DNA of 64,000 bases from Sphingorhabdus sp. 109 (GTDB taxonomy: Bacteria > Pseudomonadota > Alphaproteobacteria > Sphingomonadales > Sphingomonadaceae), in assembly GCF_902506555.1 (NCBI RefSeq), contig NZ_LR732707.1, positions 644,001 through 708,000 on the forward strand. The letters are read 5' to 3'. The translations under genes and the position numbers were made by a program. Below the pieces are notes generated by a model. It did not search any database and had not been told where the DNA came from. It worked only from the letters and a program-made list of their open reading frames with translations. Shown here piece after piece: positions 46,673 to 56,074 of this stretch; within the stretch, counting starts at the first letter, position 1; each line of letters begins with the position of its first letter.

Positions 46673-47218
46673 ATGCGTTTGAACTTGCAAAGCCATCCCG
46701 CGACGCCGGTTTCGGCAATAGAGGGAATAGCAGTCCAATGGTCGATGGCAAAGACCGGTACGATATGGTTGCGATATCATGTCTCCGGAGAGGCCGGGAA
46801 AATAAAACTGCCGGATGATCTGGAGCAATATGCACGGGCGGACAATTTATGGGAAACCACCTGTTTCGAACTTTTCCTCGGCGAGCCGGCGGCCGAGCAA
46901 TATTGCGAATTCAATTTTTCTCCGTCGGGCAACTGGGCGGCTTATGGGTTCGACCGCTATCGGGCCGGGATGAAGCCGCTCATCCTGTCAAAAACGCCCG
47001 AGATTCATATCGATTTCAGCGACACGCATATAGCGCTCGAAGCCACGGTGGCATTGCCGGACCCATGGGTAGCACCCGTACTCGACGCCGGTCTGTCGGC
47101 TGTGATCGAAACGCAGGATGGAGAGAAATCCCTCTGGGCTTTGGCGCATCCCGGCGCTAGGCCGGATTTCCACCACCGGGATGGTTTTACGCTCAAAATG
47201 GAGGCAGCGGAAGGTTGA
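46673..47218 (+). CDS. DOMON-like domain protein
   Basis: A 181-residue protein without signal peptide or membrane segment. The central block [13 protein letters not shown], then [20 protein letters not shown], matches the DOMON-like beta-sandwich group I associate with alphaproteobacterial genes next to DUF1343. Ligand and function are unknown. It diverges from tyrS by 38 bp and its TGA overlaps the ATG of the NamZ-type gene by one base, so the two are coupled and may act in the same process. Confidence 0.7.
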   Translation: MRLNLQSHPATPVSAIEGIAVQWSMAKTGTIWLRYHVSGEAGKIKLPDDLEQYARADNLWETTCFELFLGEPAAEQYCEFNFSPSGNWAAYGFDRYRAGMKPLILSKTPEIHIDFSDTHIALEATVALPDPWVAPVLDAGLSAVIETQDGEKSLWALAHPGARPDFHHRDGFTLKMEAAEG

Positions 47219-48414
47219 TGAAATTCGGAATAGACAGGCTGATCGAAAACGCCGAACTGCGCCGGCCGCTGGCGGGCAAGCGGATCGCATTGCTGGCGCA
47301 TCCGGCTTCGGTAACATGCGATCTGGTGCACAGTCTCGATGCCTTGTCCGCTCTGGACGATATCAACCTGACCGCCGCCTTTGGTCCCCAGCACGGTCTG
47401 CGCGGAGACAAGCAGGACAATATGATCGAGTCGCCCGATTACAACGATCCGATCCATAATATTCCGGTGTTCAGTCTCTATGGCGAAGTGCGCCGGCCGA
47501 CGGCGGAGTCGATGGAGAGTTTTGACGCGATCCTGATCGATCTACAGGATCTCGGTTGCCGGATATACACGTTCATCACCACCCTGCGTTATATGCTGGA
47601 AGCCGCAGCAGAGCATGGCAAGACCGTGTGGGTGCTGGACCGGCCCAATCCTGCCGGAAGACCCGTCGAGGGCACGTTGCTGGAAGACGGATGGGAAAGT
47701 TTTGTCGGGGCAGGGCCGATGCCGATGCGGCACGGGCTGACCATGGGCGAAATGGGATGCTGGATGATCAGCCATTTCGATCTCGACGTCGACTATCGGG
47801 TTATCGAGATGCAGGGCTGGCAGCCCGAAGGCCCGGGATTCGGCTGGCCGGAAGATCGCATCTGGATCAATCCCAGTCCCAATGCACCGAATGTCAATAT
47901 GGCGCGCGCCTATGCCGGGACGGTGATGCTGGAAGGCACGATGCTGTCCGAAGGGCGAGGCACGACACGTCCGCTGGAGCTTTTCGGTGCGCCGGATATC
48001 GATGCGCGCTCGGTGATGGCGGCAATGCGGGACATGGCGCCGCAATGGCTCGAGGGGTGCCTGTTGCGGGATATCTGGTTCGAACCGACCTTTCACAAGC
48101 ATCAGGGCCTGCTGTGCAACGGCGTCCATATCCATGCCGAGGGACCGGCTTATGACCACTCCGCATTCCGGCCATGGCGACTGCAGGCTCTGGCATTGAA
48201 GGCAATCGGCAAACTTTACAGCGGCTATCAGCTGTGGCGGGATTTTCCCTACGAATATGAGAATGATAAATTGGCGTTCGATGTGATCAACGGCGGTCCG
48301 TCATTGCGGCAGTGGATCGAGGCTCCCTCGTCCATTGCAGCCGATCTGGATGCGATAGCGGACCCCGATGAAAATCAGTGGCACGAACGGTCAAAAGAGT
48401 TTTTTCTCTACTGA
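47218..48414 (+). CDS. namZ: DUF1343 protein, exo-beta-N-acetylmuramidase NamZ type
   Basis: The family releases terminal MurNAc from peptidoglycan fragments. The 398 residues start at the ATG at 47218 and show the conserved PASVTCDLVHSLDAL, FGPQHGLRGDKQDN, SLYGEVRRPT, LIDLQDLGCRIYTFITT and ILDRP-like VLDRPNPAGRP blocks. No signal peptide is visible, so it may work in the cytosol or reach the periplasm another way. MurNAc it frees would feed AmgK-MurU at 16-18 kb. Assignment to activity follows characterised DUF1343 members. Confidence 0.85.
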   Translation: MKFGIDRLIENAELRRPLAGKRIALLAHPASVTCDLVHSLDALSALDDINLTAAFGPQHGLRGDKQDNMIESPDYNDPIHNIPVFSLYGEVRRPTAESMESFDAILIDLQDLGCRIYTFITTLRYMLEAAAEHGKTVWVLDRPNPAGRPVEGTLLEDGWESFVGAGPMPMRHGLTMGEMGCWMISHFDLDVDYRVIEMQGWQPEGPGFGWPEDRIWINPSPNAPNVNMARAYAGTVMLEGTMLSEGRGTTRPLELFGAPDIDARSVMAAMRDMAPQWLEGCLLRDIWFEPTFHKHQGLLCNGVHIHAEGPAYDHSAFRPWRLQALALKAIGKLYSGYQLWRDFPYEYENDKLAFDVINGGPSLRQWIEAPSSIAADLDAIADPDENQWHERSKEFFLY

Positions 48415-48471
48415 CTATGCTGCACTGCAACATATGCTTGCAATCAGTCCGGAATCTGGTAATTGGCCGCC

Positions 48472-48774
48472 ATGTTACCGAGTAAAGAGTTTTTCGAAGG
48501 CGTTGCGCTGAAAAAATGCGTCACTGCTACTTATAACAACACGGCCTTCAAGCTGGCGCCCCATATCCTCTACACCCGTCACGACGAGATGCATGTCGAT
48601 GCGGTGCCGCTGGAAAAAGACGGTCAGCCGCCACGTGAGATCAAGCTGGCAACGTTCAAGCTTGCCGGGCTGAAGGATGTGCTCGTCGAAGATCAGCATT
48701 TCGAACGGTCCGATGTTTTCGAACCGCAGGCCGAAAAATACGACGGAACGACGCTGCTCGCAATCGAAGACTAG
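48472..48774 (+). CDS. Conserved-looking small protein, function unknown
   Basis: A 100-residue soluble protein from the ATG at 48472 (MLPSKEFFEGVALKKC). The middle (TYNNTAFKLAPHILYTRHDEMHVDAV ends in a beta-rich stretch) faintly recalls a WYL-like ligand domain without the helix-turn-helix part, but the match is too weak to use. Its stop is 3 bp from the stop of the convergent VWA gene. Confidence 0.6.
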   Translation: MLPSKEFFEGVALKKCVTATYNNTAFKLAPHILYTRHDEMHVDAVPLEKDGQPPREIKLATFKLAGLKDVLVEDQHFERSDVFEPQAEKYDGTTLLAIED

Positions 48775-48777
48775 CGA

Positions 48778-49959
48778 TCAGCCCTGTTTCCGGGTCAATT
48801 CTTTCATCGCATCGCCCAGACCGTCCACCGTCAGCGGATACATCCGGTCATTCATCAGTTCGCGAATGATCTTGACGCTTTGGGAATAGCCCCACTGCTT
48901 TTCCGGTACCGGATTGAGCCAGGCCGCGGCAGGATAGGTGTTGGTCAGCCGGTTCATCCAGGTCACCCCGGCTTCTTCATTAAAATGTTCGACCGATCCG
49001 CCCGGATGGGTGATTTCATAGGGGCTCATCGATGCATCGCCGACGAAGATCAGCTTATAGTCATGGCCATATTTGTGCAGCACATCCCAGGTGTTGGTGC
49101 GCTCGGAAAAGCGGCGGCGATTGTCTTTCCACAGGCCTTCATAGGGGCAGTTGTGGAAATAGAAAAATTCGAGATTTTTGAACTCGCTGGTCGCCGCGCT
49201 GAACAGCTCCTCACAAAGCTTGATGAACGGATCCATCGACCCGCCGACGTCGAGAAACAATAGCAGCTTCACTGCATTGTGCCGTTCCGGGCGCATGTGG
49301 ATGTCGAGCCAGCCCTGTTTGGCCGTACCATTGATTGTCCGGTCGATGTCGAGCTCGTCGGCAGCCCCTTCGCGGGCAAATTTGCGCAACCGGCGGAGCG
49401 CGACCTTGATATTGCGCGTGCCCAGCAGCTTGGTATTGTCAAGATTCTGGAACTCGCGCTTGTCCCAGACCTTGATCGCTTTCTTCTGACCGCCTTCGCC
49501 GCCGATCCGCACGCCTTCGGGATTATAGCCCGAATTGCCGTAGGGCGATGTGCCACCAGTGCCTATCCACTTGCTCCCGCCTTCGTGGCGTTTCTGCTGT
49601 TCCTCGAGCCGCTCTTTCAGCGTCTCCATGATTTCTTCCCAGCTGCCGAGCGACTTGATCTTCTCCATCTCTTCTTCAGACAGATATTTCTCGGCAACCG
49701 CTTTCAGCCAGTCGAGCGGAATATCTTCTTCCTGGGTGCCGTAGGAAGTTTCGATGCCCTTGAAGACTTTTGAAAACACTTGGTCAAAACGGTCGAGCAA
49801 GCCCTCGTCTTTCACGAAGGTTGCGCGCGACAGATAATAGAATTCCTCTGGACTGCGCCGGATAACGTCTTTCTCAAGCGCTTCGAGCAGAACCAGATGT
49901 TCCTTGAGCGACGCCGAAATACCGGCGGCTCTTAGTTCGTCCATGAAGTTGAAGAACAT
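48778..49959 (-). CDS. VWA domain protein, CoxE-like
   Basis: A 393-residue protein with a helical, charged N-terminal half (LKERLEEQQKRHEGG) and a C-terminal von Willebrand A domain. The metal site reads LFLDVGGSMDPF, with Gly in place of the first Ser of DxSxS; I believe this is normal for the subgroup. It partners the AAA+ gene 15 bp upstream on the same strand. MoxR-VWA pairs act as chaperones that mature or activate metalloenzyme complexes; the client here is unknown. Confidence 0.85.
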   Translation of the reverse strand: MFFNFMDELRAAGISASLKEHLVLLEALEKDVIRRSPEEFYYLSRATFVKDEGLLDRFDQVFSKVFKGIETSYGTQEEDIPLDWLKAVAEKYLSEEEMEKIKSLGSWEEIMETLKERLEEQQKRHEGGSKWIGTGGTSPYGNSGYNPEGVRIGGEGGQKKAIKVWDKREFQNLDNTKLLGTRNIKVALRRLRKFAREGAADELDIDRTINGTAKQGWLDIHMRPERHNAVKLLLFLDVGGSMDPFIKLCEELFSAATSEFKNLEFFYFHNCPYEGLWKDNRRRFSERTNTWDVLHKYGHDYKLIFVGDASMSPYEITHPGGSVEHFNEEAGVTWMNRLTNTYPAAAWLNPVPEKQWGYSQSVKIIRELMNDRMYPLTVDGLGDAMKELTRKQG

Positions 49960-49974
49960 CGTATCTGCCCTTGC

Positions 49975-50820
49975 TTAGCGTGCTTCGCGTTTCGCCATGA
50001 AAGCCAGGCGCTCGAACAGCATTACGTCCTGCTCGTTCTTGAGCAGCGCGCCGTGCAGAGGCGGGATCGCCTTGCTGCTGTCGGAGGATTGCAGCGCTTC
50101 GAGTGGCATGTCCTCGTTGAGGATCAGCTTCAGCCAGTCCAGCAGTTCGCTGGTGCTGGGCTTCTTCTTGAGGCCGGGAACGTCACGGACATCGTAGAAA
50201 ATGTCCATTGCCTTCTTGACCAGAACACCCTGAATGTCAGGGAAATGGACATTGATGATGTCTTGCATCGTCTCCCGGTCCGGGAATTTGATATAATGGA
50301 AGAAACAGCGGCGCAGGAAGGCGTCCGGCAATTCCTTCTCGTTATTCGAGGTGATGATCACGATCGGCCGTTCCGTCGCCTTGACGGTTTCCTTAGTCTC
50401 GTAAACATGAAATTCCATGCGGTCGAGTTCCTGCAGCAGATCGTTCGGAAATTCGATGTCGGCCTTGTCGATCTCGTCGATCAACAGAACGGGGAGTTCG
50501 GGAGCGGTGAAGGCCTCCCACAGCTTGCCCTTGCGGATATAGTTGGAAATATCGTGTACACGCTCATCGCCCAGCTGACCGTCGCGAAGCCGCGCGACCG
50601 CGTCATATTCATAGAGGCCCTGATGGGCCTTGGTGGTGGATTTGACGTTCCACTCGATCAGCGGGGTCCCCATCGCCTTGGCGATTTCATAGGCCAGAAC
50701 CGTCTTGCCGGTGCCCGGCTCGCCCTTGACGAGGAGGGGGCGCCGGAGGGTCATTGCGGCATTGACAGCAACCTTCAGATCATCGGTTGCAACATAGTCT
50801 TTGGTGCCGTCAAAACGCAT
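49975..50820 (-). CDS. MoxR-family AAA+ ATPase
   Basis: A 281-residue ATPase with Walker A GEPGTGKT (33-40), Walker B PVLLIDEIDKAD, sensor 1 IVITSNNEKELPDAFLRRC with the arginine finger region, and a short C-terminal lid. It is the first gene of the pair with the VWA protein. Upstream (50886-50903) lies a direct repeat GTTAAT-N6-GTTAAT of unknown meaning. The role is inferred from MoxR-VWA chaperone pairs. Confidence 0.9.
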   Translation of the reverse strand: MRFDGTKDYVATDDLKVAVNAAMTLRRPLLVKGEPGTGKTVLAYEIAKAMGTPLIEWNVKSTTKAHQGLYEYDAVARLRDGQLGDERVHDISNYIRKGKLWEAFTAPELPVLLIDEIDKADIEFPNDLLQELDRMEFHVYETKETVKATERPIVIITSNNEKELPDAFLRRCFFHYIKFPDRETMQDIINVHFPDIQGVLVKKAMDIFYDVRDVPGLKKKPSTSELLDWLKLILNEDMPLEALQSSDSSKAIPPLHGALLKNEQDVMLFERLAFMAKREAR

Positions 50821-50926
50821 GATATTCTATTCCTTGCCTTAATAGTCAAAGCAAAGGCGATAGGGAAAACTACCGTTCCAGGCAAGTTAATCATTTAGTT
50901 AATTTATTCGGGAATCCGCAGGGGGA

Positions 50927-51586
50927 TTAGCGGGAAAGCCGCATATTCCGGCGCGCTTCCAGTAGTTGCCACAGTCCGCGATGCTGGTTGAGCAGCTGTT
51001 CGGCCCCGAAATTCAGTGCTCTTTCCAGGGCCGGTGTCGCGGCCAGATCTTCGCTGAGCGCGGCTGTCTGTTCCACATTCGGCAAAATGGAAGCGCGTGC
51101 TTCCACGCCGATGCGCAAGGCAATCTGTTCCAGAATATGTCTGATGCAATGCCAGTCCGCCACCAGGGCAATGGCCGCTCCGATTGCACAACCGGCGCGC
51201 TCCGACTGAGACAGCATATCCAGCGCCTTCCGCTGGCCCAGCACCGCGGCATTGCTCTGGTCATCAAGGCTCACACCCGAAATCGGGCCGGCGGCGACGG
51301 TCAATTTTGTCAGCAAGGCCCGTTCAGCAGCAAAGCCGTCGGTCGCCTGGATTAGCCATTCCCGCGCTGCATCATCGACCGTCTTGGTCGCCGCATGGTC
51401 GATGACACCGGGATGGCGTCCGTGCAAAACGCACAGGAAATGCACGATATCGGCAATATCAGCCCCCGACAGCTGGGATAGGTCTTCACCCATCAGCTGG
51501 ACATAGGGAACGGCGTCGCTGCCATAAGTGTCGATCAGGCCAGCGAACCCTGGCTGTCTCACCAATTGTGCGTTTTGTCCTAGCAT
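50927..51586 (-). CDS. Helical protein of unknown function
   Basis: A 219-residue soluble, alanine-rich, mostly helical protein starting MLGQNAQLVRQPGFAGLIDTYG. Two blocks look conserved-like: DIVHFLCVLHGRHPGVIDHA and ALVADWHCIRHILEQIA, each with His and Cys. No signal peptide, membrane segment or known motif is seen. It lies between rpoD and the MoxR gene on the same strand, with about 140 bp on the rpoD side. I do not recognise the family. Confidence 0.65.
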   Translation of the reverse strand: MLGQNAQLVRQPGFAGLIDTYGSDAVPYVQLMGEDLSQLSGADIADIVHFLCVLHGRHPGVIDHAATKTVDDAAREWLIQATDGFAAERALLTKLTVAAGPISGVSLDDQSNAAVLGQRKALDMLSQSERAGCAIGAAIALVADWHCIRHILEQIALRIGVEARASILPNVEQTAALSEDLAATPALERALNFGAEQLLNQHRGLWQLLEARRNMRLSR

Positions 51587-51729
51587 CGCGTTTCCGATAT
51601 CCGAATGAAGTTACGAAAATGCCCGAAGCATTCTCAACATTCTTGGAATATACCAACGATACCTAAAGAGTAGGTTTACCGGCTGTTAGGGATTTACAAA
51701 CCATAGCAGCCCGGTGCGACCATCCGGTT

Positions 51730-53742
51730 CTACTGGTCCAGGAAACTCCGCATTTTGCGACTGCGGCTCGGATGCTTCAGCTTGCGCAAGGCCTTGGCCT
51801 CGATCTGGCGGATACGTTCGCGGGTAACGCTGAACTGCTGGCCGACTTCCTCGAGCGTATGGTCCGTGTTCATGCCGATCCCGAAGCGCATGCGCAGCAC
51901 GCGTTCTTCGCGCGGGGTCAGGCTTGCCAGCACGCGCGTTACCGTTTCCTTCAGATTGGCCTGAATTGCCGCATCGACCGGAATAATCGCATTCTTGTCC
52001 TCGATGAAATCTCCGAGATGCGAATCTTCTTCATCACCAATCGGCGTTTCGAGAGAGATCGGCTCCTTGGCGATTTTCATCACCTTGCGGACCTTTTCCA
52101 GCGGCATGGAAAGGCGCTCGGCCATTTCTTCCGGCGTCGGTTCGCGGCCCTGCTCGTGCAGAAACTGGCGGCTGGTGCGGACCAGCTTGTTGATCGTTTC
52201 GATCATGTGAACCGGAATACGGATGGTCCGCGCCTGATCGGCGATCGATCGCGTGATTGCCTGGCGAATCCACCATGTCGCATAGGTGCTGAACTTGTAA
52301 CCACGGCGATATTCGAACTTGTCGACCGCTTTCATCAGGCCGATATTGCCTTCCTGAATGAGATCAAGGAACTGCAGGCCGCGGTTGGTATATTTCTTGG
52401 CGATCGAAATCACGAGGCGGAGATTCGCCTCGACCATTTCCTTCTTGGCGATACGCGCTTCGCGTTCGCCCTTCTGGACCATATTGACGATCCGCCGGAA
52501 TTCGACCAGCGACGTGCCGGTCGCGTTGGCGATGTCGGAAATTTCCGTCCGGATACGGTCGACGGCATCGGCTTCCTTTTCGACAAAGGCCGCCCATTTC
52601 TTGTCGACTTTGGCCATGCTTGCCAACCAGTTGTCGTCAAGTTCGTTGCCGATATAGCTATCCAGAAACGCGCGCCGCGGTACCTTGTGACGTTCAGCCA
52701 GCCGCAGCATTTGTCCGCCCAGCGTCGTCAGGCGCCGGTTGAACGAGTAGAGCTGGTCGACCAGAAACTCGATTTTATTGGCATGAAACTGCACGCTTTC
52801 GACCAACGCGGTCAATTCCTCGCGCAAATCGTGATATTTCTTCTCCGAAGCGGCCGGAAAATCCTGACCGGCCGCTAGCGCTTCCAGCCTGGTCGTCTGC
52901 AATTTGGAGAATTTCTTGAACACCGACGTGATCAGCGCGAATTTTTCCAGCGCGTCGGGCTTCAGCGCTTCTTCCATCTGGGCGAGGGAGAGGGTATTGT
53001 CTTCCTCTTCTTCCTCGACCACACGCTTGGCACGGCGTTCGGTCAGCCCGGCTTCATCATCATCTTCGCCGTCGGCCGATTCCTCGTCTTCGACCTCGTC
53101 ATCGTCCTTGAAGGACGGCCCGGCGGTTTTTTCGCTGATTTCACCATCATCGTCATCTTCCGCGTCTTCCAAGTTCTCCGGAACCGGATCCTTGGAAAGC
53201 ATTGCGTCAAGGTCGAGAATTTCGCGCAGCTGCATTTCGCCGTCGTTCAGCGCGGTGGACCATTCAATAATCGCGTTGAACGTCGTCGGGCTTTCGCACA
53301 GGCCCCAGATCATGGTGTCGCGGCCGGCTTCGATCCGCTTGGCAATGGCAATTTCGCCCTCGCGGCTGAGCAGTTCGACTGCACCCATTTCGCGCAGATA
53401 CATGCGGACGGGATCGTCGGTGCGGTCACCGGTCGCTTTTTTCGGAGCGGCGGCTGCGGATTTCTTGTCCTTGTCCTTGCCGTCGATCGACTCGACTTCG
53501 TCACCACCCATTTCCTCGGCGGCTTCCTCGTCATTCTCGACGATGCGGACGCCCATTTCGGAAATTGCGGACATCACGTCCTCAATCTGTTCATTCTGAT
53601 CCTGGGGCAGGGCCTCGTTCAGCTCGTCAATCGTCAGATAGCCGCGCTTTTTCGCCTTGGTGATCAGCTTCTTGATCGCGCTGTCGTTGAGGTCGATCAA
53701 CGGTTCGTCTTCGGCTTTGGTATTTTTCGCTTTGCTTGCCAA
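51730..53742 (-). CDS. rpoD: RNA polymerase primary sigma factor (sigma-70)
   Basis: Housekeeping sigma factor, 670 residues. Order: N-terminal region 1.1 ([21 protein letters not shown]), a long acidic insert ([13 protein letters not shown] region), region 1.2 ([11 protein letters not shown]), region 2 ([20 protein letters not shown]) reading the -10 element, region 3, and region 4 with the -35 helix-turn-helix [25 protein letters not shown]. It follows dnaG after 23 bp in the classical macromolecular-synthesis order. Confidence 0.98.
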   Translation of the reverse strand: MASKAKNTKAEDEPLIDLNDSAIKKLITKAKKRGYLTIDELNEALPQDQNEQIEDVMSAISEMGVRIVENDEEAAEEMGGDEVESIDGKDKDKKSAAAAPKKATGDRTDDPVRMYLREMGAVELLSREGEIAIAKRIEAGRDTMIWGLCESPTTFNAIIEWSTALNDGEMQLREILDLDAMLSKDPVPENLEDAEDDDDGEISEKTAGPSFKDDDEVEDEESADGEDDDEAGLTERRAKRVVEEEEEDNTLSLAQMEEALKPDALEKFALITSVFKKFSKLQTTRLEALAAGQDFPAASEKKYHDLREELTALVESVQFHANKIEFLVDQLYSFNRRLTTLGGQMLRLAERHKVPRRAFLDSYIGNELDDNWLASMAKVDKKWAAFVEKEADAVDRIRTEISDIANATGTSLVEFRRIVNMVQKGEREARIAKKEMVEANLRLVISIAKKYTNRGLQFLDLIQEGNIGLMKAVDKFEYRRGYKFSTYATWWIRQAITRSIADQARTIRIPVHMIETINKLVRTSRQFLHEQGREPTPEEMAERLSMPLEKVRKVMKIAKEPISLETPIGDEEDSHLGDFIEDKNAIIPVDAAIQANLKETVTRVLASLTPREERVLRMRFGIGMNTDHTLEEVGQQFSVTRERIRQIEAKALRKLKHPSRSRKMRSFLDQ

Positions 53743-53765
53743 TGGCTCAGGCCCCTAATTAAAAA

Positions 53766-55634
53766 CTATATTGTGTCGTCGATCTGGGTCAGTTCGACCA
53801 ACCGCTCGTGAAATAACTGCTTCGCTTTGCGAAGGCGCTGCTGCTCGGCATAACTTTCTTCCGTAAGATCATCCTGCACCCGCCGCGTCGCCTCTGCCAG
53901 GGCCGCTTCCAGTCCGGGGCGCGCGGTCACCACTTTAATCGCTTCTGCCAAATCCCGATGTGCCCGTTCGATCAATAGCGAAGGGGCATCGTCTGGCAGT
54001 TTGCGGTTGAAAGTGAAATTCAGCGCATCGGCCCGTAACAGCCCTTTTGCGACATTATAACAATCTGTCTTCTCCAATATGGTAAGAAGGCCCTGCATAT
54101 CAAGCGTTTCTTTGCGCATGGCGACATTGATCAGTTCGCCGAGCAGGGACTGCATTGTCGAATCGGCCAGCCGGATCGCGCTGAGCTCCTCGAAATGGCT
54201 GGAAATCCGGCAGGGATGGCGGATCAGGCCACCCAATATGCCCTTGGCGATTTGCAGGTCATAGCCTTCGACCAGGAAGGATTTGGTATCGTCGGTCGGT
54301 TTGTAGGAAATGAACTTCGAGGCGAATTTGCGGTTTGCATTTTGTGGACGACGCGCTTCGTTACGGTTGTCCTTTCTGGCGAAGAATGTCTCCTGATAGC
54401 GATCGTCGAACGCTTGCCGATAATGCTGCGCGATATCCTGATTGGCGATAGCACGGACATGGTCGGACAGACGCTTTTTCAGGCCCGCCTTGGTTTCCGG
54501 CGTGTTCAGCGGTTCGGCATCAAACTCGACCCGCCAGATCTTGTCGTCGAGCGTCTGGGGGCGGGCGATCAGGGCGGCAAAGGCCTGTGCGCCTTCCGAG
54601 CGGATCAGGTCATCGGGATCCTGACCGGCCGGCAGGGAAATGAAGGTGAGGCTGTGCGAAGGGCGCAAGATGGGCAGGGCGCGCACGGCTGCGCGCATCG
54701 CCGCTTTTTGCCCGGCACGGTCTCCGTCAAAGCAGAGGATCGGCGCCTCGACCATCTTCCAGATGCGTTCGATCTGATGCTCGGTCAGCGCGGTGCCGAG
54801 CGGCGCAACCACGTCGTTAAACCCGGCCTGTGCCAGGGCTATGGCGTCCATATAACCTTCGACCACCAATATCCGTCCGGTCTGGCGCGAAGCGGGCGAG
54901 GCCTTGTCGAGATTGTAGAGCGTCCGGCCCTTGTCAAACAGAGGCGTGTCGGGGCTGTTGAGATATTTCGGCTCGCCGTCGCCCAATATCCGGCCTCCAA
55001 AGGCGATCACCCGGCCGCGAGGATCGCGGATCGGGATCATCAGACGGCCGCGAAACCGGTCATAAGGATCCTTGCCGTCGACCTTGATCAGCAGTCCGGC
55101 CTCGATCAGCCGGTCGAGGCCATGTTTCGACAGGGCATCCTTCAACTGTCCCCGCGAATCGGGAGAGAAGCCAAAACCGAATTCGCGGATCGTCTTTTCC
55201 GAAATGCCGCGGTTCTTCAGATAATCCCGCGCCGCCGCGCCTTCGGCGCTGTTGAACCGGTCGACAAACCAGTCCTGCGCTGCCGCCATGACGTCATGCA
55301 GCGTGGCCCGGACCTCCTGTCGCTGCGCCGCGCGGGGATCGGGGGCAGGGACTTCCATCTGCGCTTCGGCGGCAAGATCCTTGACCGCATCCATGAAGCC
55401 AAGGCCGCGCTGTTCGGTCATCCAGCTGATCGCATCGCCATGGGCCCCACAGCCGAAGCAATGGTAGAAGCCTTTCTCGTCGTTGATTGTGAAACTGGGA
55501 GTCTTCTCGTTATGGAACGGGCAGCAGGCCTTGTACTCCCGGCCGGCTTTCTGCACTTTCACGGTCCGCCCGATCAGCGTCGACAGCGTGACGCGGGATC
55601 GCAGTTCTTCGAGCCATTGCGGGGTGAGGGTCAT
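53766..55634 (-). CDS. dnaG: DNA primase
   Basis: Synthesises RNA primers for replication. The 622 residues have the N-terminal zinc ribbon (CPFHNEKTPSF ... GFYHCFGCGAHG), the RNA polymerase core (LMIPIRDPRGRVIAFGGR), the TOPRIM block ILVVEGYMDAIALAQAG with ILCFDGDRAGQKA, and a helicase-binding C-terminal domain. The ATG overlaps the TGA of the DUF559 gene (ATGA). The bases just upstream are the inverted repeat of that insertion, and its GGGAGGGGG now stands where the ribosome-binding site should be. Confidence 0.97.
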   Translation of the reverse strand: MTLTPQWLEELRSRVTLSTLIGRTVKVQKAGREYKACCPFHNEKTPSFTINDEKGFYHCFGCGAHGDAISWMTEQRGLGFMDAVKDLAAEAQMEVPAPDPRAAQRQEVRATLHDVMAAAQDWFVDRFNSAEGAAARDYLKNRGISEKTIREFGFGFSPDSRGQLKDALSKHGLDRLIEAGLLIKVDGKDPYDRFRGRLMIPIRDPRGRVIAFGGRILGDGEPKYLNSPDTPLFDKGRTLYNLDKASPASRQTGRILVVEGYMDAIALAQAGFNDVVAPLGTALTEHQIERIWKMVEAPILCFDGDRAGQKAAMRAAVRALPILRPSHSLTFISLPAGQDPDDLIRSEGAQAFAALIARPQTLDDKIWRVEFDAEPLNTPETKAGLKKRLSDHVRAIANQDIAQHYRQAFDDRYQETFFARKDNRNEARRPQNANRKFASKFISYKPTDDTKSFLVEGYDLQIAKGILGGLIRHPCRISSHFEELSAIRLADSTMQSLLGELINVAMRKETLDMQGLLTILEKTDCYNVAKGLLRADALNFTFNRKLPDDAPSLLIERAHRDLAEAIKVVTARPGLEAALAEATRRVQDDLTEESYAEQQRLRKAKQLFHERLVELTQIDDTI

Positions 55635-56041
55635 AAATCCCCCTCCCGCCTGCGGGAGGGGTTAGGGGTGGGCATATCAGCGAGCACGCGCTCAATCCGC
55701 CCGACCACACCCTCAACATTGTTCAAAACATCATCATTTGTGAATCGAATGACCTTATACCCGTGCTTGACAAGAGCCCTTGTTCGCTTCGCATCATAGT
55801 CTTGCTGTGTCTCATGCGAATATCCATCGATTTCAATGATCAATCCCAGTTCGCGGCATAGGAAGTCTGCATAATAGGGCCCAACGGGCATCTGTCGGCT
55901 GAATTTTCGTCCACCAAGCTGCCGTTTCGACAAATATTTCCAAAGCTTTCGTTCAGCCGGTGTGGCTGCGTTGCGCAGGGACTTGGCGCGGTCGGTATTT
56001 CTTGGTTTGAAAACTACCACTGTTTTTCTTTTCAGTCCCAC
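55631..56041 (-). CDS. DUF559 (Vsr-fold endonuclease-like) protein
   Basis: A 136-residue protein of the DUF559 group, related to very-short-patch-repair and PD-(D/E)XK nucleases. Conserved blocks are LRNAATPAERKLWKYL, KFSRQMPVGPYYADFLC, LIIEIDGYSH (probable metal-binding Glu/Asp) and GYKVIRFTNDDVL. The start is GTG at 56041 inside the right inverted repeat, and the last dozen residues (TPNPSRRREGDL) are encoded by the left repeat. It splits yqeY from dnaG. Biological role is unknown. Confidence 0.85.
   Translation of the reverse strand: MGLKRKTVVVFKPRNTDRAKSLRNAATPAERKLWKYLSKRQLGGRKFSRQMPVGPYYADFLCRELGLIIEIDGYSHETQQDYDAKRTRALVKHGYKVIRFTNDDVLNNVEGVVGRIERVLADMPTPNPSRRREGDL
55635..55672. repeat. 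Left 38-bp inverted repeat flanking DUF559
   Basis: The repeat is a perfect reverse complement of 56037-56074. It contains its own stem (CCCCTCCCGC against GCGGGAGGGG). It codes for the DUF559 C-terminus and ends against the dnaG start codon, which occupies 55632-55634 on the minus strand. Confidence 0.9.
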
Positions 56042-56074
56042 CCCTAACCCCTCCCGCAGGCGGGAGGGGGATTT
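56037..56074. repeat. Right 38-bp inverted repeat flanking DUF559
   Basis: Perfect reverse complement of 55635-55672. It begins directly after the yqeY stop codon (56075-56077 on the minus strand) and contains the GTG start of DUF559. Its hairpin could slow transcription leaving yqeY, but no T tract follows. Confidence 0.9.

Noticed and set aside
50886-50903. CtrA-like direct repeat GTTAAT-N6-GTTAAT upstream of the MoxR gene
   Set aside because: The two TTAA are separated by eight bases instead of seven, and the right half lacks the expected flank. It may still be a regulatory repeat, but there is no support for CtrA.
55635-56074. CRISPR or terminator pair from the flanking 38-bp repeats
   Set aside because: There are only two copies, in inverted orientation, with a gene between them. 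They lack T tracts, so neither a CRISPR array nor clear terminators.
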